Below are positions 1 to 10,563 of a DNA stretch of 42,631 bases, piece after piece. This DNA comes from Gammaproteobacteria bacterium (GTDB lineage: Bacteria > Pseudomonadota > Gammaproteobacteria > Pseudomonadales > Pseudohongiellaceae). The translations under genes were made by a program, and so were the position numbers. The stretch is taken from assembly GCA_002723195.1 (NCBI GenBank), contig PBNR01000054.1, positions 1 to 42,631 of the forward strand, given 5' to 3'. The notes beneath the pieces are model-generated. The model saw only the letters and a program-made list of their open reading frames with translations. It did not search any database and had not been told where the DNA came from. How positions within the stretch are numbered: the first letter of the stretch is position 1; every line of letters begins with the position of its first letter.

Positions 1-83
1 TTTAGAAATAGCCATAGTTGGATGCTATGATAGTCAACCTTTAGTAAATAAGATTATAGAATGTGATCAAGGGAAACAATAAC

Positions 84-1652
84 ATGAATGGGGCCACAGC
101 ATTGATAAATACTCTCGCCAATTGCGGTGTTGAGTTCTGTATAGCAAATCCCGGTACTTCCGAAATGCACCTTGTACAAGCTCTGGATGCAGTGCCAAGA
201 GTTAAATCTGTGCTCGCCCTATTCGAAGGAGTGTGTACCGGTGCTGCCGATGGCATTGGCCGCATGACTGGGAAACCTGCAGCAACTCTCCTTCATCTAG
301 GTCCTGGCATGGCCAACGGTATTGCTAATTTGCATAACGCAAGACGCGCTAATTCGCCTATGATAAATATCATTGGGAATCACCCTAACTTCCATGTCGG
401 CCATGACGCGCCCCTTACATCAAACATTGATACCTTGGCGCACAATTTTTCCTGTTGGATAAAGTCTGAATGTACTGCTGACTCTCTCGCACAGGATGGA
501 GCAGACGCCTACACTGCGACTCTTCGACAATCGACGGGCTCAACAGGACAGATTGCTACATTGATTATGGGTGCCGATGCGGCATGGGGCGATTCACTCG
601 GACCCGTGGAACCTAACGCTGTACCTCAGAGGGCAAAGGTTAATGAATCCGCCATAGATAAAGTAGCGAGCATCATCGAAAAAAGAGGCAGCAATACCGT
701 AATTCTGCTTGAACATCATGGCACTGAACAAGCTGCGATGGCAGCCGCTAGCAAGATTTCTAATAAATATGGGTGCAAGATGTTTAATGGAACATTTCCA
801 GCAAGAGTAGACGGTGGGCCTGGCAGAATTGCGATAGATCGCCTGCCTTATTTCCCAGAACAAGTACTAGGCACACTAAACGGTGTAGAAAACTTAGTGC
901 TTGTCGGTGGCTCGACACCAGTTAGTTTTTTTGCTTATCAAAACTCTCCGGCAGAATTGATCCCTGAAGGGTGCGAAGTTACTCGACTATCCTATATTGA
1001 AGAAGATGCCATCGATGCCATGGAACGTCTCGCAGATCGATTGGGCGCCAGCAAACAAAGTATTACTACCTTCGAAAAGAAGGATATTAGCAAGCCGAAC
1101 GGCGAGTTGAATACCAAAACTATCATTCAATCTCTAGCCGCAACCTTGCCGGAAAACGTTATTGTATGTACTGATTCCGGAGGTGGTAACGCGGCTTACC
1201 CTTTCTGCCAAAGTACTTCTCAGAACAATTGGCTGAGTCTTACGGGAGGAGCAATTGGTCAGGGCGGGCCATGTTCCGTTGGCGCCGCACTCGCCTGTCC
1301 AGATCAAAGAGTATTAGCGATGCTCGGTGACGGCGGAGCGGCATATACCATACAAGCTTTATGGACGCAGGCACGCGAGAACCTAGATATAACAACGGTC
1401 ATTTTTGCCAATAATTCCTACAATATACTGGACGTCGAATACGGTCGCTTAGGCGTTACTAATGTTGGTGATATAGCGGCAAGTCTATTTGATATCGGCA
1501 ATCCTGCCATTGACTGGGTTTCACTGGCAAAAGGTTTTGGTGTTCCCGGCGGCAAGGCGGACACCGGAGAAGAACTTTGCGCCTTACTAGAGAAAAGTTA
1601 CGGGACACCTGGCCCTTTTATTATTCAAGCAAATGGCGAAATAAAACGTTAA
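84..1652 (+). CDS. Thiamine-pyrophosphate-dependent enzyme, acetolactate synthase large subunit / benzoylformate decarboxylase-like
   Basis: ORF 63..1652; ATG at 84 follows an AGGGA-like RBS. N-terminal 'NPGTSEMHLVQALD...FEGVCTGAADGIGRM' and C-terminal TPP-binding 'GDGGAAYTIQALWTQARENLDITTVIFANNSYNIL' are typical of the family. Confidence 0.9.
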   Translation: MNGATALINTLANCGVEFCIANPGTSEMHLVQALDAVPRVKSVLALFEGVCTGAADGIGRMTGKPAATLLHLGPGMANGIANLHNARRANSPMINIIGNHPNFHVGHDAPLTSNIDTLAHNFSCWIKSECTADSLAQDGADAYTATLRQSTGSTGQIATLIMGADAAWGDSLGPVEPNAVPQRAKVNESAIDKVASIIEKRGSNTVILLEHHGTEQAAMAAASKISNKYGCKMFNGTFPARVDGGPGRIAIDRLPYFPEQVLGTLNGVENLVLVGGSTPVSFFAYQNSPAELIPEGCEVTRLSYIEEDAIDAMERLADRLGASKQSITTFEKKDISKPNGELNTKTIIQSLAATLPENVIVCTDSGGGNAAYPFCQSTSQNNWLSLTGGAIGQGGPCSVGAALACPDQRVLAMLGDGGAAYTIQALWTQARENLDITTVIFANNSYNILDVEYGRLGVTNVGDIAASLFDIGNPAIDWVSLAKGFGVPGGKADTGEELCALLEKSYGTPGPFIIQANGEIKR

Positions 1653-3208
1653 TTTGTTTCACTACTCCACGTGAAATCCTTTTGAATACGACCTAGCCTT
1701 CCGTAAAAATCACCAAAATTCGCATTTGCTTTCTTGTTATTTGGAAAGAGGATTGTAAACAATGGCACCACAACCATTGGAAAGATGAAAGTTGCAAATG
1801 CTGGGTCACTCCAGGCACCTATTTGATTATGAAACTCGTAGTACCATTGGGCAAACCCACCAGCTTCAGCATTTTCTGGGCCGTCGAACAACGTGTTAAA
1901 CAACCACATAGTTAGACCACCGACAAACCCCGAAGCCATGCCGTAAAATGCCGCTTTTTCAGAAGTTCGACGCCAGTAAAGCACAAAGCCAACTGAAACA
2001 GCTGGCGGTACCACAAGAGCAAACCCTATAAGCACCAATCCTAACACAGAAGTGATATTGCCTAACCAGGCAACTAGAGCAGCGCCAGCACCGTAGATAA
2101 TAGCTATAACTTTGTACCAACGCAGTTGTTTTTCTTCAGAAAAGTTTTCTGAACCTGGAATCCAATCATTAACAAACATCGTTGAGCTAGCCAATAAAAT
2201 AGGCGCACCCGAAGAAATTACAGCCGCCAGTATTGCAGCCAAGGCAATGCCCCCAAGAATTTCACCACCATCAATCGCCAATTGAGCGATATTCAGATAG
2301 CTACTTAATCCTGACTCCGACCCGTAAGCCGCCATAGTTAAGATCCCAATAAAACCAGCAACTAGGGGCATTAAAGCAGCGATTACACCAGCACCGAAAA
2401 ACCCTGGGATCAAATAATCTTCTTTAGCAGCAGAACTTGCATAATTACAATAAACAGAAGCAGCCGGAGTATGGATCGTTGCCGAAATAAACATAGCAAT
2501 AATGGTGGCGAAACCAATTCCTGTAAAACTCCACCACGATACCTCATTACCGCCGGATTGTTTAAGTTGCTCAGACGTAAGCTCTACCACTACTTCCCAA
2601 CCGCCCATGTTATTCATAGCAACCACACCAACTAATAACAGCCCAAATATAATTACCGAGCAATGGACAATATTTGCGTAAGCCGTGCCTTTCAATCCGC
2701 CGAAAACAGTAAAAGAAATAATTAAGAAGGCACCTATGGCAACACCAACTGGGAATGGAATTCCGGTGAATCCCGATATGATAGTGCCAATAATATAGGG
2801 CTCTATAATATTTACGACCAAATATTCAGCTTGCACACAAAGACTCGTTAGCCACTGACAACGATAAGAACCAAAACGATAATTAAATATTTGACCTACA
2901 CTAACAACTTTCAGACGGCGATAAGGAATGACAAAGAATAAGCCCACTAAAAAAAGTGCAGCAAAGGAATTAAAGCTATACCACATGTGGCCAACACCTT
3001 CTGCAATGACATCTCCAGCAACGCCATAAGTACCTGCCCCACCGATTCTAGTGCCGGCAGCACCCGCTGCTATCATGAATATACCCAGCGTGCTACCTCC
3101 AACCGCCCAATCGGACGCACTGCCCTTCTTAGTATTTAGATAAAACCCAAAAACGGCGAAAGCACCAAGATAGAGAATGATGACAAGAGAAGTAATATTC
3201 ATAAACAA
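1649..3208 (-). CDS. Sodium:solute symporter family (SSS) transporter
   Basis: 519 aa, multiple TM segments; 'GSTLGIFMIAAGAAGTRIGGAGTYGVAGDV' and 'FGGLKGTAYANIVH' are SSS-like. Stop overlaps the convergent upstream gene by 4 bp. Confidence 0.88.
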   Translation of the reverse strand: MFMNITSLVIILYLGAFAVFGFYLNTKKGSASDWAVGGSTLGIFMIAAGAAGTRIGGAGTYGVAGDVIAEGVGHMWYSFNSFAALFLVGLFFVIPYRRLKVVSVGQIFNYRFGSYRCQWLTSLCVQAEYLVVNIIEPYIIGTIISGFTGIPFPVGVAIGAFLIISFTVFGGLKGTAYANIVHCSVIIFGLLLVGVVAMNNMGGWEVVVELTSEQLKQSGGNEVSWWSFTGIGFATIIAMFISATIHTPAASVYCNYASSAAKEDYLIPGFFGAGVIAALMPLVAGFIGILTMAAYGSESGLSSYLNIAQLAIDGGEILGGIALAAILAAVISSGAPILLASSTMFVNDWIPGSENFSEEKQLRWYKVIAIIYGAGAALVAWLGNITSVLGLVLIGFALVVPPAVSVGFVLYWRRTSEKAAFYGMASGFVGGLTMWLFNTLFDGPENAEAGGFAQWYYEFHNQIGAWSDPAFATFIFPMVVVPLFTILFPNNKKANANFGDFYGRLGRIQKDFTWSSETN

Positions 3209-3363
3209 GTCCTACTAGTTTTATTATTTGCCCAGCTATACGTTGATTGATCCTTGGAAATACTATAACAACGAATTAATATACAGTTACAGTAATAATC
3301 AACTTAGTTATTCGCTTTATCTTTGCAACGAACCTTAGAGCTTTATATTTAGAGTAAATTAAC

Positions 3364-4005
3364 TTGCAATTTGATACTCTAATCTTTGATCTGGACGGCA
3401 CCTTATCAGACCCAAAACCAGGAGTAGTGAATAGCATGAACTACGCCCTTACCAGTTTCGGTTACCCGCCACGTAAAGAATCTGAGATTGCACAACACAT
3501 CGGCCCTCCTCTAGAAAAAATAATAAGTCTGCTCACCGATAATACAGACGAAAAACATATTGATGAATTAATCGCTAAATACCGTGAGCGTTATTTCGAA
3601 ATTGGTTATACAGAAAACTCGCTGTATCCAGAAATCCGTCCGATGTTGGAGATGTTAAAAGCAGAAAAGCATCGAATGGGGATATGCACATCGAAACACA
3701 AAACCATTGCCGAGAGAATTGTTCAACGATTCAAAATTGATATATTCTTTGAATTTGTGGACGGTCCGACTAGAAAAGCATCAAAAAAAAGCCAACTTAA
3801 GAAATTGCTCGAAGCAAAAATAATTACAAAGCAATCAATGATGATAGGTGATAGAGCTGTTGATCTAGTGGCCGCCAGAAGCAATTCGCTAGCGAGCGCC
3901 GGCGTTCTTTGGGGATACGGCAATCAAATAGAATTATCCAAAGAAAAGCCAAAATTCCTCTTTAAGACTCCGATAGAGTTAGCACAAAATTTTATCGAGG
4001 GTTAA
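3364..4005 (+). CDS. HAD family hydrolase, phosphoglycolate phosphatase-like
   Basis: TTG start; HAD motif I 'FDLDGTLSDP' and motif IV-like 'MIGDRAVDLVAARSN'. Confidence 0.88.
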   Translation: MQFDTLIFDLDGTLSDPKPGVVNSMNYALTSFGYPPRKESEIAQHIGPPLEKIISLLTDNTDEKHIDELIAKYRERYFEIGYTENSLYPEIRPMLEMLKAEKHRMGICTSKHKTIAERIVQRFKIDIFFEFVDGPTRKASKKSQLKKLLEAKIITKQSMMIGDRAVDLVAARSNSLASAGVLWGYGNQIELSKEKPKFLFKTPIELAQNFIEG

Positions 4006-4411
4006 TTCTTTTTATGACAGCGCTACTATTTAAAATTGGCCTTCCCTCGACACTTAACTCACAACGCGAAAATACCATAGATTTACCTCGTCGAATTATT
4101 TTGCACTCACCTTCCACTAAATCCCCCTCATAAGCAGGTGCGACAAATTCGTTACTGCAACTAACCGTTGCGACACTTTCGCTTTCACCCATATTTGCTC
4201 CCAAACATAAAGTGTAATCAGCAAAAGCCATTAGCACACCTCCATGCACAGATTCGTGCGCATTACAGTTGTGCTCCTGCACCCTAAATGCACTGCGTGG
4301 GGTTTCACCATCAATAAAAAAAAAGAAGGGACCAATATAATCTTCCGCTTGATCGCCAAGCCAATGTTTATAATAGCTAGGAATAGAATAATCTTCGGGC
4401 TTAAAGCTCAT
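3992..4411 (-). CDS. PaaI-family hotdog-fold thioesterase
   Basis: 'NAHESVHGGVLMAFADYTLCLGAN' (HGG...D hotdog motif), 139 aa. Confidence 0.82.
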   Translation of the reverse strand: MSFKPEDYSIPSYYKHWLGDQAEDYIGPFFFFIDGETPRSAFRVQEHNCNAHESVHGGVLMAFADYTLCLGANMGESESVATVSCSNEFVAPAYEGDLVEGECKIIRRGKSMVFSRCELSVEGRPILNSSAVIKRINPR

Positions 4412-4425
4412 GTATGCAATCCATT

Positions 4426-4608
4426 TTAATCTTCATCGTCTTCGGGCACTACCAAATCGACAGTAGCACCCACCACTTTAAAAGGAACTTTAGCGACTTC
4501 GATACCCACATTTGCGACAGCATCGACAACTGAGCTCACACAAGATTGCAATCCAACCAAGATTGTAGCCAAGAATACTATTTCCAAAAAATACCTTTTA
4601 ATATTCAT
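4426..4608 (-). CDS. Small lipoprotein (NF038104-like)
   Basis: 60 aa with signal peptide and lipobox 'VGLQSC' followed by 'VDAVANVGIEVAKVPFKVVGATVDLVVPEDDED'; same strand directly upstream of the thioesterase. Confidence 0.7.
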   Translation of the reverse strand: MNIKRYFLEIVFLATILVGLQSCVSSVVDAVANVGIEVAKVPFKVVGATVDLVVPEDDED

Positions 4609-4937
4609 AGGTTTAGCACTTTCATCTCATATAAACATCTACTGAAATTCTTCAAAAAATCAAGTTATCAGCACGGCTCACTTTTTTCTCATCAACTAGA
4701 GTTGAATTTTAAGACGGTATATATATCGGCTTCTTTTGATTTTATTGGATATCACATAGGTTTAGCACCATTTTGAGAACTAACCTATACCGGTATCTAT
4801 TACCCTAATACACAAAAAATATCTCCGCCCCTATCCCATGGGTTGAATGCTCCTCCAAGATCAGCTAAATCTTCTACAGACCCGCAGCATTGCAACCAAT
4901 CTATCACATGAGCATAAGCATAAATGGCCCCAGCTAG

Positions 4938-6011
4938 TTAACGGTCTCTCAAAGAAATTGGCTTTATGCTATCTATCCCTTTGCCTTGAGTTACTAATGC
5001 CTTCATTTCTTCCGCCAGCTCTGCACTCTTTTCTATCACTCCCTGCCAAACATAAACTCTTTTATCGTAGGAGTATCGCTGAAAATCTTTTCGATCTGGT
5101 ATCTTTGCGCCAGGCAAAGACGCAATAAATTCTGCGCTCGGCGTTAAAAGCACTACGTTATCAAGGTATTCTTCCTTTACCTTACGCCACTTTAGTAATT
5201 TATCGAACCAGCCTGGAATAATTTGTGCACTAAAATGAGGATAGAGGACCAAATCAGATCCTGAGTGAAAGTGCCAATCAAAGTGATAATCGATAATTCC
5301 GCCATCCCAAAAATACCCTTTCTTAGCACCTGAAATATCTTTTACCCCTTCAAGCAAAAACGGAATTGATCCACTAGCAACCATAATATCGACAAGATTA
5401 TTTTTGTTCAACGAGGCTACTGAAGAACTAATATCTTCTAGATTAGCCCACGGTGATTTTATGTGTAAATTTGAAAATAATGTTCTTTCAAAAAATATAG
5501 AAAGAGAGCGACGCGAGACAATATTAAGAATGGCACTTGCACAAAAGCGAAAAGCATTCAGCCATTTTAAGTTAGATGAGCAAATTCCCTTGCTTCGAGT
5601 TGCAACCACATGCGTGCGAAAAGTTGTATTATTTGCTATCTCTTCAACACCATCCGGCCCTAACACTTTGGCCAACATAAGCCTCGCACTATCTGTCACT
5701 TCCCGTACAGTGGGATTTGCAGAGTATCTCTCATAAGAATATAAATGAGCGAGTCGTTCGATACCTTTGACTGGATCTTTCATCGCGAGACAGCACATGC
5801 GCCAAGCGCCTACCGAAGATCCAACGGTAAAAAGCTCAGAGGTTCGGTCTTTAAAGAACTCACCAAACAGATAACGATCCAGCCCCACCAGCACAAACCA
5901 TTTCGGACCACCGGAAGCTCCGACCAGGACTTTGAACAATTCCTGCCTAAACCCCTTTTGTTGAATTTTATCTAGAGCAGTAGCACCCGCGTAAATTTGA
6001 AGAGAAGCCAT
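4938..6011 (-). CDS. Patatin-like phospholipase family protein
   Basis: Nucleophile elbow 'VGSSVGAW' (GxSxG) and catalytic Asp motif 'WDGGIIDYH'. Confidence 0.82.
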   Translation of the reverse strand: MASLQIYAGATALDKIQQKGFRQELFKVLVGASGGPKWFVLVGLDRYLFGEFFKDRTSELFTVGSSVGAWRMCCLAMKDPVKGIERLAHLYSYERYSANPTVREVTDSARLMLAKVLGPDGVEEIANNTTFRTHVVATRSKGICSSNLKWLNAFRFCASAILNIVSRRSLSIFFERTLFSNLHIKSPWANLEDISSSVASLNKNNLVDIMVASGSIPFLLEGVKDISGAKKGYFWDGGIIDYHFDWHFHSGSDLVLYPHFSAQIIPGWFDKLLKWRKVKEEYLDNVVLLTPSAEFIASLPGAKIPDRKDFQRYSYDKRVYVWQGVIEKSAELAEEMKALVTQGKGIDSIKPISLRDR

Positions 6012-6103
6012 AAGAATAGAATGATATAATTCACATCAATTGCAAGCTACTCAATTTTATTATCTTTCCTACCAGTTGATTAAAACTCTGAGCTTCTAAA
6101 AAA

Positions 6104-7309
6104 ATGAATCGACCACTGTTACAAAATCGCAAAACTCTACTTTTTATGTTGGCCATTGGCAACACTATTGCCTTCACGACTTGGCAGGTATTGCTTAACA
6201 ACTTTGTTGTGGAAAGAGCCGCTTTCACTGGAGAAGAAATCGGTATTTTACAGAGCCTTCGCGAAATTCCTGGTTTTCTAGCCTTCACCGCAATACTAGT
6301 GATGATTTTTATAAGACAACAAACCTTTGCCATTCTAGCTCTGATTACACTCGGCATTGGTACTGCTATCACTGCCTTCTACCCAGATGCTCTGTGGCTT
6401 TATTTTACGACGATAGTGATGTCTATCGGTTTTCACTATCTAGAAACGCTTCATAATTCGTTAAGCCTGCAATGGTTAAGCATACATGAAGCACCGCGGG
6501 TATTAGGGCAATTATTGAGCATCAGAGCCATTTGCAACTTAATAGTCTTAGGAACGATATACCTTTACTTCTTATTCTTTACCGCTAATTATTTCTTAAT
6601 CTATATGCTAGCAGGTAGTGCTGCAATCATTATTGCTTTTATTTGCTGGACTGTATTTCCGCATTTCGAAGATCGAGTGGAACAAAAGAAAACCTTATTC
6701 TTACGTCGTGAATATTGGCTTTATTATTTATTAACATTTCTGGCTGGCGCACGCAGACAAATATTTGTAGTTTTCGCGGCATTTCTCATGGTAGAGAAAT
6801 TTGAGTTTCCTATAGCAAACTTAGTGCTCCTAACCCTCGTAAATGCTGTTTTGACTTTTTGGTTCGCTCCAAAAATCGGCGCACTTATCAGTTTTATTGG
6901 TGAGCGCCGTGCGCTAACCATTGAATACGTAGGACTGATAATAATTTTCGTAAGTTATGCTTTCGTAAAAACTATCGAAGTCGCAATTGCTCTTTATTTG
7001 CTGGACCACCTGTTTTTCGCGATGGCAATAGCAATTAAGACTTACTTCCAAAAGATCGCCGATCCATCTCATATTGCCGCAACCTCTTCTATTAGCTTCA
7101 CAATTAATCATATCGCAGCCGTCATACTACCTGCAGTATTGGGCTTTCTTTGGGTAATTGACCACGGAGCAGTTTTCTTAGTGGGAGCAGGCATTGCCGC
7201 CGGCTCCCTAGCACTTACACAGCTTATCCCTGATAAGCCCGAGCAAGGTTACGAAACCCGCTGGGTTCAATGGCCCGTAAATTCGAGAGGGTCCCAAATT
7301 CCAGAATAA
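6104..7309 (+). CDS. MFS transporter
   Basis: 401 aa, about 12 hydrophobic segments, MFS-like layout. Confidence 0.75.
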   Translation: MNRPLLQNRKTLLFMLAIGNTIAFTTWQVLLNNFVVERAAFTGEEIGILQSLREIPGFLAFTAILVMIFIRQQTFAILALITLGIGTAITAFYPDALWLYFTTIVMSIGFHYLETLHNSLSLQWLSIHEAPRVLGQLLSIRAICNLIVLGTIYLYFLFFTANYFLIYMLAGSAAIIIAFICWTVFPHFEDRVEQKKTLFLRREYWLYYLLTFLAGARRQIFVVFAAFLMVEKFEFPIANLVLLTLVNAVLTFWFAPKIGALISFIGERRALTIEYVGLIIIFVSYAFVKTIEVAIALYLLDHLFFAMAIAIKTYFQKIADPSHIAATSSISFTINHIAAVILPAVLGFLWVIDHGAVFLVGAGIAAGSLALTQLIPDKPEQGYETRWVQWPVNSRGSQIPE

Positions 7310-7418
7310 TCTATTCTTTACCGTTTATTAACGCAACTTACCTAGTTTTAGCCTCAATAAAACTATATTTTGGTTTCTTTCTAATGATTCATCTATTTAC
7401 TATAAGTAAGGCGATTAA

Positions 7419-9470
7419 GTGCTATCTCGGTTCATGTCTCAGACGGCTATTATTTGCATAGCTAATATCGTAGCTATTAAACTCGCCTATCCACAGCAGG
7501 GTGAACCTGAAATAGAAGAAGTCGTAGTATGGGGTCGCTCCTTGCAACTACTTGGTACCGCTGACTCAGCTTCACAAGGTGTGGTTGGCTACTCTGATTT
7601 TTCAACTCGACCCATGGCACGGGTAGCGGAATTAGTCGAAGTTGTGCCTGGCATGATTGCTACCCAACACAGCGGACCCGGAAAAGCTAATCAATACTTT
7701 CTAAGGGGATTTAACCTAGATCACGGCTCAGACTTCTCAACCTATTTTGATGGCATGCCGGTTAACTTGCGAACCCACGCCCACGCACAAGGTTACATGG
7801 ACCTCAATTTTATAATACCCGAAATTATTGAACGGGTTGATTTTCAGAAAGGCCCATATTTCGCCGAAACAGGTGATTTCTCTTTGGCCGGATCCAACTC
7901 TATGAAGACCTATGATACATTGGAAGAAGGCTTTACTGAACTAACCCTTGGTTCTCGGGATGAAATTCGCTTCGTAACAGCTAACTCTTTCGACTTCAGA
8001 GAAGGCATGCTGCTATATGCGCTAGAGCATCAACAAACCAATGAATTCTACGACCTTGAACAAGACGTTAGGAAGCTAAATGGGTTCTTGAAATACACGG
8101 GTGATATTAGAGGAGTACCCAGCCGCGTCTCTTTCAGCGCTTACGATTCAGAATGGATTTCGACAAATCAAGTCCCTCTCCGAGCTGTTAGAACCGGTTT
8201 AATAGATCGCTTTGGCTATATCGATCCTGATCTTGGAGGAAAGTCGCATCGCTTCTCATTAACTGGAAATTTTGCGCTCACTGAAAATTGGGCTTTAAAT
8301 CTTTACGCAAGCTCATACTATATGAGTTTGATAAATAACCCGACTTACTTACTGAACGACCCAGTTAATGGTGATGAATTCGAACAAGAAGACAGGCGCC
8401 AATTATTTGGGGGGGCATTACGTAACGAGAAAGAAATTAAACTATTTGGCATTCCAGTCAAACGCGGGATCGGAACCGACATTCGCTATGACGACGTTAG
8501 TGAATTGAATTTATTCAATACCCTTTCCCGCCGCCGAATCGGTAGCATACGCGAAGATGAGGCCAATGAATTTAGTATTGGCGCTTTTGGTGAACTGCAA
8601 TTTCAAGTGACTGATGCATTTAGAACAACCCTAGGTATTCGCTACGACTACTACGACAGCAAAATCGTTGCGCTGCGACCTCAAAACTCAGGCAAAGATG
8701 ATGACTCACTCTGGCAACCCAAATTAGGCTTAGCATACCGAGTCAATGAAAACATGGAACTCTATGCTAACTATGGCCATGGATTTCATTCCAACGATGT
8801 TCGTGCGGCGGTAAATACGATCGATCCTGTCAGTGGCAATCTCACCGAGTCCCTCGATGTTTTAGTGGCTGGTAAAGGTAGCGAATTCGGATTTCGCTAT
8901 GACACACTGGAAGGGTTTAATTTTTCGGTAGCCTATTACACTCTAAAAATGGATTCTGAATTAGTATTCGTGGGCGATGCCGGAACCACAGAACCGGGGG
9001 ATCCTTCCCGCCGCGATGGCATTGAAGTAACCTCCTTTTGGGAAATTAACGAGCATCTTGTATTTGATATTTCTGGCGCGAAATCCGATGGCCACTTTAT
9101 TGGATTACCCTCTGGAGAAAATGCCATACCTGATGCTCATGACCTAGTTTATGGCGCAGGGCTGACTTATGCTGGCTTTAGCAACGGCTGGACTTCTAGC
9201 CTAAGGATACGCCACTTCGGTGATGCCGCACTCTCCGAAGATGAAGTTATAGAAAAAAGCGATTCGACCCTCCTGCATTTTGGAATATCTTATGAACAAG
9301 ATAGATGGGAGATTGGATTGGATGTTCTGAATCTTCTCGATGAAGAAGATGACGACATAGCATACTGGTTTGAATCACAACTTCCGGGAGAAGCAGCGGC
9401 GGTAGAGGATATCCATTTTCATCCTACCGATCCTCGAGCCCTGAGGTTGCTTATGAAGTATAAGTTCTAA
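7419..9470 (+). CDS. TonB-dependent outer-membrane receptor
   Basis: Plug 'VEVVPGMIATQHSGPGKANQYFLRGFNLDHGSDFSTYFDGMPVN', long beta-rich barrel, C-terminal aromatic 'MKYKF'. Start GTG 7419 or ATG 7434. Confidence 0.9.
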   Translation: MLSRFMSQTAIICIANIVAIKLAYPQQGEPEIEEVVVWGRSLQLLGTADSASQGVVGYSDFSTRPMARVAELVEVVPGMIATQHSGPGKANQYFLRGFNLDHGSDFSTYFDGMPVNLRTHAHAQGYMDLNFIIPEIIERVDFQKGPYFAETGDFSLAGSNSMKTYDTLEEGFTELTLGSRDEIRFVTANSFDFREGMLLYALEHQQTNEFYDLEQDVRKLNGFLKYTGDIRGVPSRVSFSAYDSEWISTNQVPLRAVRTGLIDRFGYIDPDLGGKSHRFSLTGNFALTENWALNLYASSYYMSLINNPTYLLNDPVNGDEFEQEDRRQLFGGALRNEKEIKLFGIPVKRGIGTDIRYDDVSELNLFNTLSRRRIGSIREDEANEFSIGAFGELQFQVTDAFRTTLGIRYDYYDSKIVALRPQNSGKDDDSLWQPKLGLAYRVNENMELYANYGHGFHSNDVRAAVNTIDPVSGNLTESLDVLVAGKGSEFGFRYDTLEGFNFSVAYYTLKMDSELVFVGDAGTTEPGDPSRRDGIEVTSFWEINEHLVFDISGAKSDGHFIGLPSGENAIPDAHDLVYGAGLTYAGFSNGWTSSLRIRHFGDAALSEDEVIEKSDSTLLHFGISYEQDRWEIGLDVLNLLDEEDDDIAYWFESQLPGEAAAVEDIHFHPTDPRALRLLMKYKF

Positions 9471-9573
9471 TATAAAACTGCTTAGTTTCAACCAGCCCCT
9501 ATTGATTAATGCATCACGAGGGGATTAGGAAGGGAGCTCTACAATAACCCCCTTCAGGACTTCCTCACTTCAC

Positions 9574-10167
9574 CTAATCGTCTCGGTTAAATACAACCGT
9601 AAAAGATACTGGCACAGCCCGACTGATGCTGGGCAATCCAGCCACTTCTCTTAAAGCTTCGACACCCGACACCAAGTTATGAGTGTCAGCGCTAATGAGA
9701 ATTGGCTTAACAGTCGAAGCAACCACGCCGTTTTGTAACCGAGTTACTAAAATATCAGCACTGTAGGAATTAGACTCGCCATGAACATCTAAGTTAAAAG
9801 ACACCTGCATCAAATGAGTAGCACCAACCGCCAAAGCAGTCACTGACGCCAAATCGATATTCCCACTAATCGTGGCTTCTGGAAATATATTGGTCTCAAA
9901 CAACATATCCCGCATGCGTTCGTTTCTAATATCGATAAGCGTGTTTACACTAGCGAGTTCCACGGTTATCTCAACCATTCCATCATCACTGATAGTTCCT
10001 GACATAAGGTCAAAAGTATGGACTTCACCAACATGATCAGCCTTGATTGTGACAAAGCTTAAAGTGGAAGAGTCATTGACCAGAGACCATTGCCCGTGAG
10101 CCATACTGGTCGTTAACATGGCTACAAGACATAGCGCGATCATTTTAGTTAGGGACTTGAGGATCAT
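9574..10167 (-). CDS. YceI family periplasmic protein
   Basis: Signal peptide; 'DSSTLSFVTIKADHVGEVHTFDLMSGTISDDG...VELASVNTLIDIRNERMRDMLFETNIFPEATISG' is the YceI pattern. Confidence 0.9.
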   Translation of the reverse strand: MILKSLTKMIALCLVAMLTTSMAHGQWSLVNDSSTLSFVTIKADHVGEVHTFDLMSGTISDDGMVEITVELASVNTLIDIRNERMRDMLFETNIFPEATISGNIDLASVTALAVGATHLMQVSFNLDVHGESNSYSADILVTRLQNGVVASTVKPILISADTHNLVSGVEALREVAGLPSISRAVPVSFTVVFNRDD

Positions 10168-10563
10168 CCTCGCTCTCCTTTCTTATTTATAAGGGTTTGC
10201 AATTGATTCCGGACTGCTAAGCTTACCCGATTATATGTTTCAACGTATAGGATTATAACCTCACCTGAAGCGATCCGTATCTAAATTCGCACCTGATACC
10301 ATCATTGATTCATAAACCACGGCTAAACAAGAGCAGTCACATGCACCATAGAAACGGATGGGGGTGGGGGAAAATCTAACAACAAAGATATAGCCGAAGT
10401 CGGAAAAGCATTTCAGCAGCCTAGTACAGAGCTTTATAAGACTGTTATGAATTTCAGCTTCTGCAGCTAGATCTCACCCTCGACAAAGAAATATTCTTTA
10501 TATATAAATTCTGCACCATAGATTTTGGTGTAAACTTACTTATTTTGACTACGCTCATAGTTT

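Noticed and set aside
4847-5736. Plus-strand ORFs of 93 and 110 aa within the patatin gene
   Set aside because: Antisense shadow ORFs of a recognisable patatin-like protein.
9480-9585. Hairpin between the convergent TonB receptor and yceI genes (GATTAGG...CCTAATC, GAAGGG...CCCTTC)
   Set aside because: Short arms, long loop, no U-run; too weak to call a terminator.
10357-10371. G-rich run GGATGGGGGTGGGGG as a G-quadruplex
   Set aside because: Only two long G-runs and one GG; insufficient for a canonical four-tract quadruplex.
10341-10473. Short coding-like reads (MHHRNGWGWGKI; KDIAEVGKAFQQPSTELYKTVMNF) between yceI and selD
   Set aside because: Frames are short, lack a consistent start/RBS and overlap each other; not enough to call a gene or pseudogene.
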